In this document: positions 46,401-57,123 of the stretch, piece after piece
How positions within the stretch are numbered: the first letter of the stretch is position 1
Layout of the letters: the number at the start of each line of letters is the position of its first letter
From: Desmodesmus armatus
Lineage: Eukaryota > Chlorophyta > Chlorophyceae > Sphaeropleales > Scenedesmaceae
Assembly: GCA_007449985.2 (NCBI GenBank)
Contig: VIIQ02000025.1
Coordinates: 186,001-250,000 of the forward strand
DNA: 64,000 nucleotides
Reading direction: 5' to 3'
Translations under genes and position numbers: made by a program
The notes under the pieces: generated by a model
Told to the model about the DNA's origin: nothing
Seen by the model: only the letters and a program-made list of their open reading frames with translations
The model's database searches: none

Positions 46401-48449
46401 GGGATTCGATTTACCATCTCGTTCATACAAAAGTGACAGAATAGTGTGCAGTGCTCTCATAAAGCGAAGGGAGGGGCCTACTGGAGAGGCCCTGGGGGTT
46501 TTGCCGGCTCATCACGAAGACGGTGTTATTGAAAAATGGCAAGGAGGCTTGGCTGCTGCTTTCCTGGCAGAGCCTGCAAAGATGTGCAAGGGCCTGATGC
46601 ACCATCAGCATGGTTTCATCACCAGGGCCTGCTCACACAGCCACTCAACAGCTGTAGCCTCCACAAGCCTCTGAGGGTCGTGTCTTCAGTCATCCTTACT
46701 ACAGTTGCAGATGGTTACTGCAGTGTATACTGCAGCGTACACTGCAATGTATACTGCAATTTGTACTGCAATTTTCGTGCTCTTGCCAACCCTTTACCCC
46801 ACCCCTCTGCTCAATGACAGGATGGCGGGATGCTCCAGGAGGCTGAGACTACCACCCCCTGAGTCATGCTAGGCAATGCACCCCCCCCCCCCCCCATACA
46901 CACATCAGCTCGTTTATGCCCACGCCCTGCCTCACTTTACGCCATCACCACCGTGTTCGATCACAGGACGGTGGGATGCTCCAGGAGGCTGAGAGCTACT
47001 GTCAGCGGCTCATGGACGTGGGTGGACCCGCAAACATGCGCGCCAAAGCCATCCTCAGAGACATGCGCAGCGGAGCAGCAGCAGCAGCAGCGGCAGAGGG
47101 CAGCAGCGGCGGGGGTGCAGGGCCGGGGGCGGCAGCTTGGCGGCGGCGGGTGCTGATGTTACTGGGCAGGGGGTGTTGGGTGCCCGGAGGGTTTTGGGGG
47201 AGGCTGCTGGTGGCAGCAGTGGCGGTTTTGGAGGAGTGCCGTCGTGGATTACGCAAGCGCTGGGCCAGCAGCAGCAGACGCCGGGGCAAATGCCGCAGCA
47301 AACGCCAGGTGTGTGTTGTGGTGATAGGGACTGTGTATGCAGACACCATATTCAAGCGGGCAGGCCGGAAGGCAGTGAAGCATTGGGATTTCACGTCAAC
47401 TGTTGATGTGGGGTTCCACGTCTATGCTGCCTTATGACCAGGCATGCAGGATGCAGACGTATGCAAACGCATGTATGCACTCAACCGTACCAGCAGAAAC
47501 GTTTCATCTGTCAGGGATTTTTGTGCAGGACGCATTCTGAGGGGGTGCCTCATGAGGACACTACATGGTATGCGCCATCTGCATTCTTGCCGCATGTTCA
47601 TGCTATGTAACCATGCCATGAAACCGCCATGGAAATGCAGGTGGCATGAGCATGGTCCTGGAGGACGACAGCGACGAGGAAATGCAGCTGCTTACTGGTG
47701 GGCCAGGTGGGCCAGGTGGGCCAGGTCCCGGCCCATCTACTGCTGCAGTCACCCGCGGTCCCGGCTTCATCCCCAGCCTGGCCCAGCTCGCAATGCTGCA
47801 CCCATCCACGGGCCAGCCCATACCCTCCTCCCATGGGACAGCTCAGCACCAACAGCAGCAGCAGCAGACGCCCGCTGGCTTCGTCTTCGGCAGCAGCAGC
47901 GGCGGCGGTGTCACTCCGTCGAGTGACACTGCCATGGCGATGTCAGCGACACCCAACTTCGACCACCTGTTGCGACCGGCTTATCAGCAGCCATTCCAGC
48001 TACCTCCCGGCCTCTCAGCTAGTGAGTCTGCAGCAGCTGCTAGCTGGATCACCCCACCTTCCGCACATGTTGCCGGCGCCCCGCCAGGTTCACACCTGGG
48101 GGTTGGGGGTAGGGGACTGGCGGCGGCACTGTTTGCCACTCCCCCTGGTGACCATACACCAGGCAGTACGCCTGCAGCAGCAGGGGCAGTAGCAGCAGCA
48201 GCAGCGGGAAGCAGTGGTAGAGGGGGTCGAGGTGGGCGGGGAGGGGGTGCCGGCCGCGGCAGCAGCCGTACACACCAGCCAACCAACAGTACTGGCAGCC
48301 GAGCAGCAGCACCGCGGGGGTCTAGTCATGGGGCAGGTCAAGGCGCAGGCACCAGCCAACAGGGGGGTGAGGGTGCTTTGTGGGAGGTGAATGATGCGGA
48401 TATTGCACATGTCATGGCGTGTACAGGGCAGAGAGGGCCACGGCGATAG
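40490..48449 (+). CDS. APC8: Anaphase-promoting complex subunit 8 (CDC23)
   Basis: Exons: 40490-40717, 41269-41369, 41685-41837, 42323-42398, 42916-43062, 43486-43608, 44120-44257, 44425-44548, 44724-44835, 45072-45157, 45413-45483, 45775-45912, 46967-47308 and 47641-48449; about 882 residues. APC8 is a TPR scaffold of the anaphase-promoting ubiquitin ligase. Family landmarks in order: [89 protein letters not shown] and [12 protein letters not shown], all TPR repeats. The C-terminal 300 residues are Gly/Ser/Gln/Ala-rich and not conserved. Exon 13 must change frame by one base between about 47060 and 47137, inside a GC-rich repeat, to reach the donor phase required by exon 14; this is an indel or assembly error. 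Copies of the ends of exons 3, 6 and 13 lie in the introns. Confidence 0.93.
41838..42215 (+). repeat. Three extra copies of APC8 exon 3 end with donor
   Basis: The exon 3 tail (GGCTTCACAACATACCTGGC TGCTCTGCTGGAAATAGAAAG plus GTGAGC) recurs ending at about 41942, 42067 and 42212. The first two extra copies are nearly perfect and keep the donor; the third is decayed. Units are about 105-145 bp and each includes a G tract. Any of the first three donors could be used in sequence only if an acceptor existed between them; none is obvious. Confidence 0.93.
43609..43870 (+). repeat. Two extra copies of APC8 exon 6 end with donor
   Basis: The exon 6 tail (GACACAGCCCAGGCCCTGTA ... CCCTGGCGTCTGCAG plus GTCAGT-type donor) starts at 43552 in the gene and recurs at 43676 and 43808. 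Units are 124 and 132 bp. The copies are about 90% identical and encode the same residues with few changes. Confidence 0.94.
46715..46775. repeat. Short 12-base tandem repeat
   Basis: About five imperfect units of CTGCARYGTAYA (for example CTGCAGTGTATA, CTGCAGCGTACA, CTGCAATGTATA) in the long intron 12 of APC8. Confidence 0.7.
46812..46860 (+). pseudogene. Copy of APC8 exon 13 5' end with acceptor
   Basis: GACAG|GATGGCGGGATGCTCC AGGAGGCTGAGA matches the start of exon 13 at 46967. It then diverges after about 30 bases. It keeps an acceptor and lies about 148 bp upstream. Confidence 0.88.
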
Positions 48450-49787
48450 CGGCACTGTCGGCAGCGAATGGGGACCTGGTGAGGGCAGCGGATCAAGTGG
48501 TGGCCTGGCGGCGGGGGCAGATGTCGTAGGGTCCAGGTTGGCTATTTGTTGAGTGCAGCAGCAGCAGCAGCTGCAGAGGTCACTGCAAAAGAGCTGGGCG
48601 GTGCTGTTGAGGAGCAGCAGCTGGCGTAGTAGTGGAGTCACTGCGCAATGGCAGCAGTTGCAGGTTCGGGGTTTGGGCACAAGCTTGTTGCAGAGAAGCA
48701 CGCAGCAAGTTGGTCCTACTCGGCAGCCGAGTGATTTGACAGTTGCTGATGTGGAAGGAGTGTGTTTTGACACCTGACAACTTTTTCAAGGTCGCAGTGT
48801 GGTGAATGGATATTTCTTGCCACGAGATGTGCGTGATGGTGTGCTCAATCAGTGCTGTCTTGCACAGCAGGCATATGCTGTGTGACAGAGCTGCATGTAG
48901 GGTGTTGCGTTTTCCTTTGCAGGTGTGTCATTTCTGGGTACCACACCAGGTGCCTCAAGTCCACTGGCTGAGCAGTAGCCAAGTGGTTCCATGTTACCAC
49001 AACACATTTTTCAAAATCAACTCCGCCTTGCGTCACAAACCAGGGAAAACATACATCACCCCATGGGTTCACTACTGCCCCTGGGCTTTCTGAACAATTT
49101 GCACACAAGGCTGCTGCTACAGGTACCTCGCTGCATGTAATGGGCGTCTCAGCAACACCGCCCCCCTCCCCACCCCCACACATCATTCAACAGCCCCATA
49201 ACCTCTGCCGTTGGGGCGGGCTTCAAGCTGTCATGTGAGATACCCCTGTCACACTGCCGGTCACACATGCCACCAGACTGATGCAACAAAAGATCATCTT
49301 CACTGCTGCTCCCTGGGCAATTGCATGCTCTGCTGCTGCTGCTGGTCCCTCACTGCATGTGCCCCTTGTGCTGCCAAATAGCCATACAGCCAACAAGTCG
49401 ACACAAACAGCGCTGCTAGCACCCCTGGCAATTGGGCCAAGCTCTCAGAATTCCCTGTCACTACGATCATGACTGTTGCACATACCACCACTTCAACAAA
49501 ACAATGAAACAACCGACATCAACCCTTCATTGTGGCTCCCTGGCCGTCGGCATGCCCCCCTGCTGCTGCTGCATGTGCCCCTTGTGCTGCAGGTAGCAAT
49601 ACAGCCAAGAGTTTGACACATCTCATCTTGCAACCTCTCTTCCGAGCCCCTATGCTAATCAACAGCTTTAAAATTCCTGCTGTTGGGGCGGGCTTCAAGC
49701 CTGTCGTGTGAGACACCCCTATAAAAGTGCCAGGTGACATGTGTACACATGCCACCAGTCTTGTGCAACAGAATCAAGTAGCACATT
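48450..49787. other. Convergent region with decayed exon copies
   Basis: The left part is presumably APC8 3' UTR; a TGTAA lies at 49136-49140. From about 49300 to 49730 there are two degraded copies of the last exon of the next minus-strand gene, recognisable as YGYLAAQGAHA-encoding segments near 49345-49440 and 49555-49615. No independent gene seen. Confidence 0.7.
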
Positions 49788-52171
49788 TCACGGCTGCTCC
49801 CTTGCTGCCGGCATCCCCCCCTGCTGCTGCATATCCCTCGCTGCATGTGCTCCTTGAGCTGCCAGGTAGCCGTACAGCCATGAGGTTGACACAAACAGCA
49901 GCAGGGCACCTGACACAGCCACCCAAAGCTGGGCCACAACCTGTGGTATGGCAGCAGGGTGCACACAACAACAGGATGCAGCAGCAGCAGCAACAGTAGT
50001 AAGCTCACGACATCTGACCATTGGTCTGATGGCAGCTTGATCTGAAGACAGCATGGTTAGGACCAACATAACATTACAAATCGGCACACATCTGGGTGCA
50101 GGACTTTGCGTCACTGGCGCTGCTGCGCTCAACAGCAAGCAAGGTGAGCATACACACAAAATGCATGCAATACTGCTTGACAGGTAAATTTGTTAGGGAT
50201 GCATATGTGATACAGTGACTCAAGTGCTGCTGTGCCCCCCCCCCCCCCCCTCACCTGCTGCAGTTGAGTGAGTAGGTCTCCCAGCAGCCACACCTGGCAG
50301 AAGCAGGGCCATGGCATACCCAGCACCTTGGCAATCAAACCAAGGTCCACACAGCCAGGCGGACACATGTTGCTGCTGCCACTGCTGCTGCTGCTGGATG
50401 GGCTGCTGGCCCCTACTTTGTCCAAGGGAAGGGGCATCTTCAAGGCTTGGTGAGCACTGCTGCTGCTGCTGCTGCTGCTGTCAGGGGTCCACACAGTGCT
50501 GCTGCCATATCCCCCTCCCCCTGACTGCTGCACTGCTGACAGTGCAGTGCTCATGGTTGTGAGCCAGGTGATACTGCCAGCCATTGCCAGGGCCACCAGC
50601 AGCAGCAGCACCCAGTTACACACATTCACCCTGAATGTATTGGTGGCATAGGCCTGCAGAGAGGCGGGACCTGGAAACACGTTATGAAAGCGCAGGGCAG
50701 GGACATCATGTGTGTGGGTGTGCAAGTTGTGTGGATGAAAGGGGTGTAGCGTGAGGTAGGGCGGGGGCTACTTGCACTGTTGAGAGTGCAGTGCTCATGG
50801 TTGTGAGGCAGGTGATGCTGCCAGCCATTGCAAGGGCAACCAGCAGCAGCAACACCCAGCAACAAACATTCACCCTGAAGGTGCGGGTGGCGTAGGATCG
50901 CAAAGAAGGGGATGGGCGGCCTGTCCCGGGGTTGGAGGGGAGAAGAGGGTTGAAGGGGGGGGACAAGGGAGCGGAGGACACGCTGAGATGAAACATCTGA
51001 GTTGATCGAAGAACCCCGTGGAAGAAGTTACATAGGTTTAGGCAGGCCCATGCCCCCAGCCCTGACACACCACTTCCACCCAGTCGTCCCATGGACATGA
51101 CATGGGACCCCTATCCTCACCTGCCTTGCTGCTGCTGCTGCTGCTGACCTCCAGCCACCCCCTCCCCAAACACACACACACACCCCCACTGGCACACCGT
51201 ACCACCCAGCCGTCACATGGACATGACCTGTGGACCATAACCCTCACCTGCCTTGCTGCTGCTGCTGCTGCTGACCTCCAGCCACACATTGGCTGCCAGC
51301 ACCAGCAGCACAAGCAGCGACAACACTACCACAGCAACCAGCACTGTTACCTGCAGGCACAGCATAAAACACACGGCAGCAGCAGCAGCACCCAAGATGC
51401 AGGGTTCAGAAGAGCAACAAACACCTATTGGGCTCAACGTGTCGACATTCAGGGCCGGCATGGCCCCCTCCTATCCACCTTCCTGTACTTTACCCTGTGA
51501 AAACATCCCTGCCCAGCCCCTCAGCACCCAATAGTCCCCCCCCCCTTTGCATCCGCTATGCCTTGGGGCTTCTCCCAATGCTTCCCCTCATTGGTTTCAG
51601 GAGCCATCAGCACGTTGTGAGGGAGAAAGTTGGCACATCTTATGTGCTCCATGGCAAGCAGCCTACCGTCCTCACGTAACATCTGCCCTCCTACCCCCCC
51701 CCCCTCCCCCGCCAACACGCACCATCACACCGCACCACCACCCGGTAGGGCCTACCCCCCACCCCCGCCCCCACCCGCACCCCCACGCCTCACTCGTACC
51801 TGCAGTTGGTCCAGTGAGTTGGCCTCCACACATCAGATGTTGGAGGGAGAAAGCTCGCACGTCCATGGCAAGCAGCCTCCCGTCATCACATTACAGCTGC
51901 CCCCTACACCCCCCCCTACTCACACACCCACTCCCCTGATCCCCGGGGCGTGAGGGGCCCCCTCACTCCTACCTGTAGTTGGTCCAGTGAGTCTGCCTCC
52001 ACCCCCAGGTCAGAGAAGATGCCACCAACTGTGGAACGGGCCTGAAGCATCCCTACAGACCTGCAGCAGTAGGTGGCAGGAAAGCAGCAGCAGCAGTCAT
52101 ATTGTTGAACAACCTCATTAGCAGCTTTGCAGCTAAGAATGCTCACAGCTGCAGCTGCCATAGCTGATGCC

Positions 52172-52208
<37 letters not shown>

Positions 52209-52391
52209 GGCATGTTTGCCCTGAGGCTGCCGGCAATGCTGCTGACACTGCTGCCATCGCTGCATTCAAATGCTGCTGGCAATGTTGTTGTCAGGCTGCT
52301 GCTGCTGCTAGTTGCCACGTACCACATGATGAGTCCCACCAGCAGCAGCAAGCAGCTCCCAGCCGGCACCACTGGCACAGCGGTGCCATGA
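49788..52391 (-). CDS. Unrecognised multi-pass membrane protein (3' part)
   Basis: Supported minus-strand exons: 52391-52323, 52060-51973, 51350-51248, 50670-50255 and 49940-49788, in phase, giving the C-terminal 275 residues. Four hydrophobic helices are visible: GSCLLLLVGLIMW; VTVLVAVVVLSLLVLLVLA; NWVLLLLVALAMAGSITWL; and LWVAVSGALLLFVSTSWLYG. Between the first two lies a roughly 30-residue polar segment (GIFSDLGVEADSLDQLQ), and between the last two a Ser/Gly-rich loop of about 90 residues with a CPPGC motif. I do not recognise the family with confidence; plant tetraspan-like or tweety-like proteins are loose possibilities. The N-terminal exons are missing and may lie at 52.4-54 kb. Phase and frame are kept throughout, which argues for a real gene. 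Exon 50670-50255 has an alternative version upstream. Confidence 0.62.
50772..50920 (-). pseudogene. Alternative or duplicate version of membrane-protein exon
   Basis: This segment has its own acceptor (GGGACAG) and a possible donor (CAA|GTAGCC). It encodes SYATRTFRVNVCCWVLLLL and the rest of the third helix, closely matching the exon at 50670-50255. Entry phase 1 and exit phase 0 equal those of that exon, so it could replace it as a mutually exclusive exon lacking the Ser/Gly loop. It may equally be an unused duplicate. Confidence 0.7.
51114..51165 (-). pseudogene. Copy of membrane-protein exon end with donor
   Basis: The CTGGAGGTCAGCAGCAGCAG ... AAGGCAG|GTGAGG end of the exon at 51350-51248 is repeated about 126 bp downstream, together with intron sequence containing CATGTCCATG. 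Confidence 0.88.
51545..51905. repeat. Tandem duplication in membrane-protein gene intron
   Basis: Blocks GAGGGAGAAAG and CCATGGCAAGCAGCCT, with flanking poly-C and CACACC sequence, occur at about 51617-51690 and 51842-51905. The second unit also includes a decayed copy of the preceding exon end (CTGCAGTTGGTCCAGTGAG at about 51799). Unit about 220-240 bp. Confidence 0.75.
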
Positions 52392-52910
52392 CTGTGTTTG
52401 TATGTTGGGGGGGGAGGGGGGAGCAGCGGCACGGGAAGGGGGGGGGGGGGATGGTGAACGTGTACTGTTGTGGTTGTGGAGAATAGCTCCACAGGACGGC
52501 TGGGGCAGAAACAGAAACAAGGCTTGCTGTGTGTTGTGTGTTCATTGCTTTCTATAGGAGACCAAGCATATGCAGGCTGCTATGCGGGCTCAAGCAAGTG
52601 CATTGGGTTCGAGGTCCCCCTGTACTTCCACACGCCAGGCTGTCATGTGCACAGGCCATGCAGTATGACTAGTTAGCATTGTCCAGTGGCACCTGGTGGG
52701 TGTGACTGCAGGGGACACAAATGCCTTACCACAGTACAGCACTGTACAGTGCATTGGAAAACATGCACAGGTGTCGGGGCTGGAAGCAACCCTGAAGTGA
52801 GTTCCATCTTGCAATGCAGGGGGTCTGGTATCATGCAGACGCACCATGTGAATCCCTAGCTTTACCACCCTTCAGCCTCACTCTGTGCTCCTTTGTCGTC
52901 TGAAGTAAAG

Positions 52911-52948
<38 letters not shown>

Positions 52949-54016
52949 GGCTCCCACCCCACGCTTCTGCCACGTGGCACACAGCCCGTATGGTTAAGTT
53001 TTGTGTTGGCATTCTTACCAATTATTAGTGGGGGCAAGTGCTTTGTATGATGGTGTTGCTAGCCTGCGCTGGGGGAGGGGGGGGGGGGGGCTCTGACCCT
53101 CGGGGAGTTGCAACGGTCATTCGTTGCATGCTGCCAATGATGCTTCAAACACTCACATGATCAGCAGAGTATTCACTCGTCCGTCTGCTTGCCATGTGCC
53201 AGGCAACAAGGAGTACCTGGGTCAAACTTGCCGAAGTCAGCAAGGATCCATTCAGGAGTCAATGCTGTTCGGGGACCAAGGTGCTGCTGCCGGTTACTAC
53301 TGACCTGGGAGAACTGCTCATGACGCAAGGGTTTGTGTGAAAGAAAGGAGAATATGCAGGGAGACAGAAAGCCGCAGCTGGAGAGAAGATGGCAGAGTAG
53401 GGTTGTTCACGTGATCGTCGGACACGGCCACGCCATGCGGTCGGCCTGCATGCGGTCTTTGCGACTAATCAAGATTTAAAAGCCTCCTCTTCTTCCTCAA
53501 GTCATCCGCAGCGAAAAAAACAAGATTCGCTCAACATACTTAGAATCACCCCATTTGACCTGCAACAGCCTGGCAGCTGCCAGCCTGCAGGCCTGCAGGC
53601 TGCAGCAAGCAGCAGCTCAGCTGAGCCGGCACATCTTCTCCTGAGGTCCCTTGCCTACAGGACGGTCAAAAGATGAACACACACCTTCCCGTCTGTAAAC
53701 AGCTTCATCATGCAAAACAGGATAACGAGATCGTTGTTGTACTGTGGGTGGGGAGCCACCACACTTACGACCAGGGTGCTGCTCGCCCTCACTGCCCGCT
53801 CCACTGTGTGGAGCCTACACAGGTTTCCAGATATCGCCACCGCCACCACCACCACCACCACAGGGTGCTGCAGTGCAAAACCGACTCCGTTGTTACTACG
53901 ATACCCTTTGCTACCACCACCCAGGCATGCAATGCTTCACTAATGTACAATCACGCATAGACAGGGCAGCAGAAACAAGCGCCGCTTGTCCCTGCTGCTG
54001 CTGCCGCCCACAATAT

Positions 54017-54075
<59 letters not shown>
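52392..54075. other. Possible upstream exons of the membrane gene; otherwise empty
   Basis: Minus-strand segments encoding LTPEWILADFGKFDPG (about 53215-53262) and VAVAISGNLCRLHTVERAV (about 53795-53850) look protein-like and could be N-terminal exons. I could not link them by phase. A pure C tract lies at 52911-52946. A CTG-rich block at 54010-54075 ends at the TMEM50-like stop. Confidence 0.35.
52911..52946. repeat. Homopolymer C36
   Basis: Thirty-six consecutive C residues, the longest homopolymer in the window. Its true length is likely uncertain in any assembly. Confidence 0.95.
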
Positions 54076-54077
<2 letters not shown>

Positions 54078-55511
54078 ACCAGCCGAGCAGCGAGTAGTCG
54101 GATGCTTCATTCGATTTACACAACCATGTAGTCAAGCCCGCCAAGCAAAGGATGGCTGTCTGACAGACGGAGCCCTGCAAGTCAGCCAACAACAAGAACC
54201 TCATCAGACGATGCACACGGCACGATGCAACAGTGCAATGCAGTAGGTGACCTCTTGTGGTAGATACCGTGGTGACCGCGTGTATGCACGGTTTAGCTGG
54301 TGGGTATAGGTGTGAGTGTTGCATTGCAGCCAGGTCAGCGCCAGTACAATGCTACTAACCCCCTGAAGGTTACTAACAGGGCCTTGAACTGGCAAGTCAA
54401 TGTCCCTGCACCCCCCCCCTTGAGCAAACTGTTTCGGCCTGACCTCACTCACCACACCAATCATGAGGTCCCCTCCTTGCTGCTTCAACAGCAGCAGCAC
54501 CACCACAGCACCAGCAATTGAGCCAAATGCACAGCAGTACGCTAGAAACAACCCACACTTGTTGCGACACTGCAGCATCACGCACAGCAGCAGAGGCAGT
54601 AATGCGCAGCAGCAGCAGCAGCACAAGTCGGCAGTCATGCACAGCAGCAGCACGCATGGGCGTTGTGGAAATCACCATCAGACTGCAAGCTGTTGACCAA
54701 AGTGCCAGCAAGCCAAAGTGCCACCAAGCCAACCTACACAGTGAGCTAGGTCCCCAGGTCCATTCGCCCCTTGTTTTGGTGACTGTTGTTTGGTCCTCTA
54801 CGTTGGCCCTTTTGTCTTGCACATGCAGTGCTGCTTGATACCCGCACATCCCCGTCACCAACAACTCAGCCTCCCTTCCCCCCTGTCGTGGCCCCCTCTA
54901 CACAACAGCCACTGTGGAAAGTACCACCCCCACCACCCACACACCCTGGGACTCCCCACCTTGACCTTCTCAATACACACCCAACTGCACCCCCCCCCCC
55001 CCGGCCCCTCCCTCAATCCCTCGAACCCTCACAAACCTGTTCCCCATCGTCTCCTCCATACCCCATAGAGTCTGCATCATCCCTCCCCAGCAGCGACATC
55101 AGGATGACTGCAAGGGTGGCAACAAGGCCTGCACACAAATGCACACAGGCACAAAAACATTTACAGTTTGTCACAGCCTTGATGGTCGATGCATTGGCTG
55201 ATGCACTTCCTGTGCCTACACATAGCCACATCACAGAAACATGCAAGGCAGGGCCCAGGAGACGGCTGCTGTCAGAGCCACGGCTGATGTCAGAGCTCAG
55301 CTGAGGCAATGGATGTCTTCGGTGTTGCCAAGAATTGAGGTGGTCGCCAAAGGGCAGAAGGAAACATGAGTTTTTGAAGGACGTGTGTGTAATTTACCCT
55401 TATCCCCACCCCCAACACACACACCTGGTATATAGTACACAAAGCCGACTGTGCTTTGATGCACCAGTGACGAGCGAACAATGACCTGCAAGCAAGAACA
55501 GCAAACATGGC

Positions 55512-55546
<35 letters not shown>

Positions 55547-56177
55547 ATGCGGCTGATGTTGTTGCTGCATAGCAGTGATGTAGCGGCATCTACTGGAGGA
55601 AAAATCGGTGAAGCATGTCAAGTTTCCGTGTTGTTTGTCTGAGTGTTGCCTGTTGCTACCAGACTGCTGCTTCCATAAGAAGTTGGTGATGCATGTCTCA
55701 TTATGCTTGTTATCTTTGAGGATGCACTCAGTTTTTTTATTGCAGCGCTGCTGCTGATGCTGCTGATGCTGCTCATGCTGCTGCTGCAACTTATGCATCT
55801 GGGTCGGCAGCACCACTAGTTGCTATGGTACCCCTTAAACAGGCTTTTGCCAAGCCACACCACTACTGATACATTCTCCCCTCCCCCCCTGGCATTATCA
55901 AAATTGCAGGGGAAATGGAGTGTGCAGCAGCATCAGCACCAGTATCAGCAATGGCATCTCTGCTAAGGCTAGCAAGCAAGTACCAACACCAATACCACCT
56001 GAGACTAAGCATATATGCAGTCACACTACACCAACAGCAGCAGCATCGCAACACAACAAGCAGACAGACTCCAGACATCGGATCACTCACGTCACACCAG
56101 CACGACCAGCCAGCTCCAAACAAAGCCCCTGCTGTGAGCATGCCGTACGGCTGAACCACCTCTAGAATATGCTCCAT
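54076..56177 (-). CDS. TMEM50/UPF0220-type small membrane protein
   Basis: Five minus-strand exons, 56177-56091, 55485-55425, 55128-55037, 54569-54453 and 54174-54076, give 151 residues, the usual size for this four-helix family. Matches to plant members: AGALFGAGWSCWCD in exon 1, VHQSTVGFVYYIPG in exon 2, GLVATLAVILMSLLGRDDAD in exon 3, LFLAYCCAFGSIAGAVVVLL in exon 4 and CQTAILCLAGLTTWL in exon 5. These proteins sit in the ER/Golgi or endosomal membranes and are linked to membrane trafficking; the biochemical role is unknown. Start: ATG 56177 gives an N-terminus of family length. Upstream in-frame sequence is a CAG-type repeat. The acceptor of exon 4 is preceded by a CTG-rich stretch. Confidence 0.86.
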
Positions 56178-57123
56178 GCTGCAAATGCTGCAGATGCAAC
56201 ACGCGACGCTGCAGGTGCACAAATTGTTCGTCCTGGTGGTGCAACTGGTCTGCTGTTGCTGCTGTTGTGCTGTGCTGTCTTTGCTGGTTCAACGCTAGAA
56301 AGGCGATGATATCGAGTTTGGTTCCTCTTGCAGTTCGAACTGTTGAACAATACCTGCCGATCGAAGTGAAGGGAGCAGAAACAAAGTGAGAGCAGCAGAT
56401 CCCAAGATCAAGAATATGGCAGACCCAAAGAGGAGCGCGCGCCGCTGTTGATGATTGATGATGCGCCCGGTATGAACAACATGCATGTTGGGCAAGAGAA
56501 GCTTGAGTGAGATGCCCTGTGCTCACAGATGAATTCGGTCCCTCGGAATTCGGTTTTGCCAGACCCCACCTATGAGGCAGCGAACTCGGCACCCAGCTCA
56601 AGGGCCACATCAATCCCCCGGCCGGACTGCAAGCGTAAGCATTTATATTGACGTCTTGCACATCCTGTACAGCAGGGTGCCCCAGGTGCAAACACCAATA
56701 GCAGGCAATACGTCTGCTGAGTCAGCAGTGCTGGAATTTGCCAGGCATGATACTGCCTGTAATTGTGATTACAACCAAGGGTGGGGCGTGCAGGAAAGTG
56801 CCGGACACCATGACAGAAAAGTGGAAACGGGCCAGCTGGCCCCACCACAGACACCCCCCCACCTGCCCTCCCCCTTGAACCTGCGTTCCGAAGCCATGCG
56901 ATGGTTCCATAGAGTTTATATATTTATTGAAGCGGTGCAACGCATAGAACCCCCTGTTACAACTGACGATTAGCCACAAATCTGGCCACTGACACATCGC
57001 GTACAAGTAGTTACAACTGACATTCTTCTTCAACTGCTCCTGCTGCTGCCGCTGCTGTTGCTACACAGCACAACACCTCCTGCTGCTGCCGCTGCTGCCG
57101 CTGCTGCTACGATTTGTAACACC
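56178..57123. other. Intergenic, one orphan exon-like frame
   Basis: A minus-strand frame from ATG 56495 encodes a short N-terminus and a strong hydrophobic helix (GSAIFLILGSAALTLFLL), ending at a possible donor GGCAG|GTATTG near 56351. It does not join the TMEM50-like exons in phase. It may be an unlinked first exon or chance. Nothing else recognised. Confidence 0.35.
57011..57015 (-). terminator. Candidate TGTAA signal for the quinone oxidoreductase
   Basis: TTACA on the plus strand (TGTAA on the gene strand) lies about 110 bases after the stop at 57124. A second one is at 56957-56961. The distance is typical for algal 3' ends. Confidence 0.45.
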
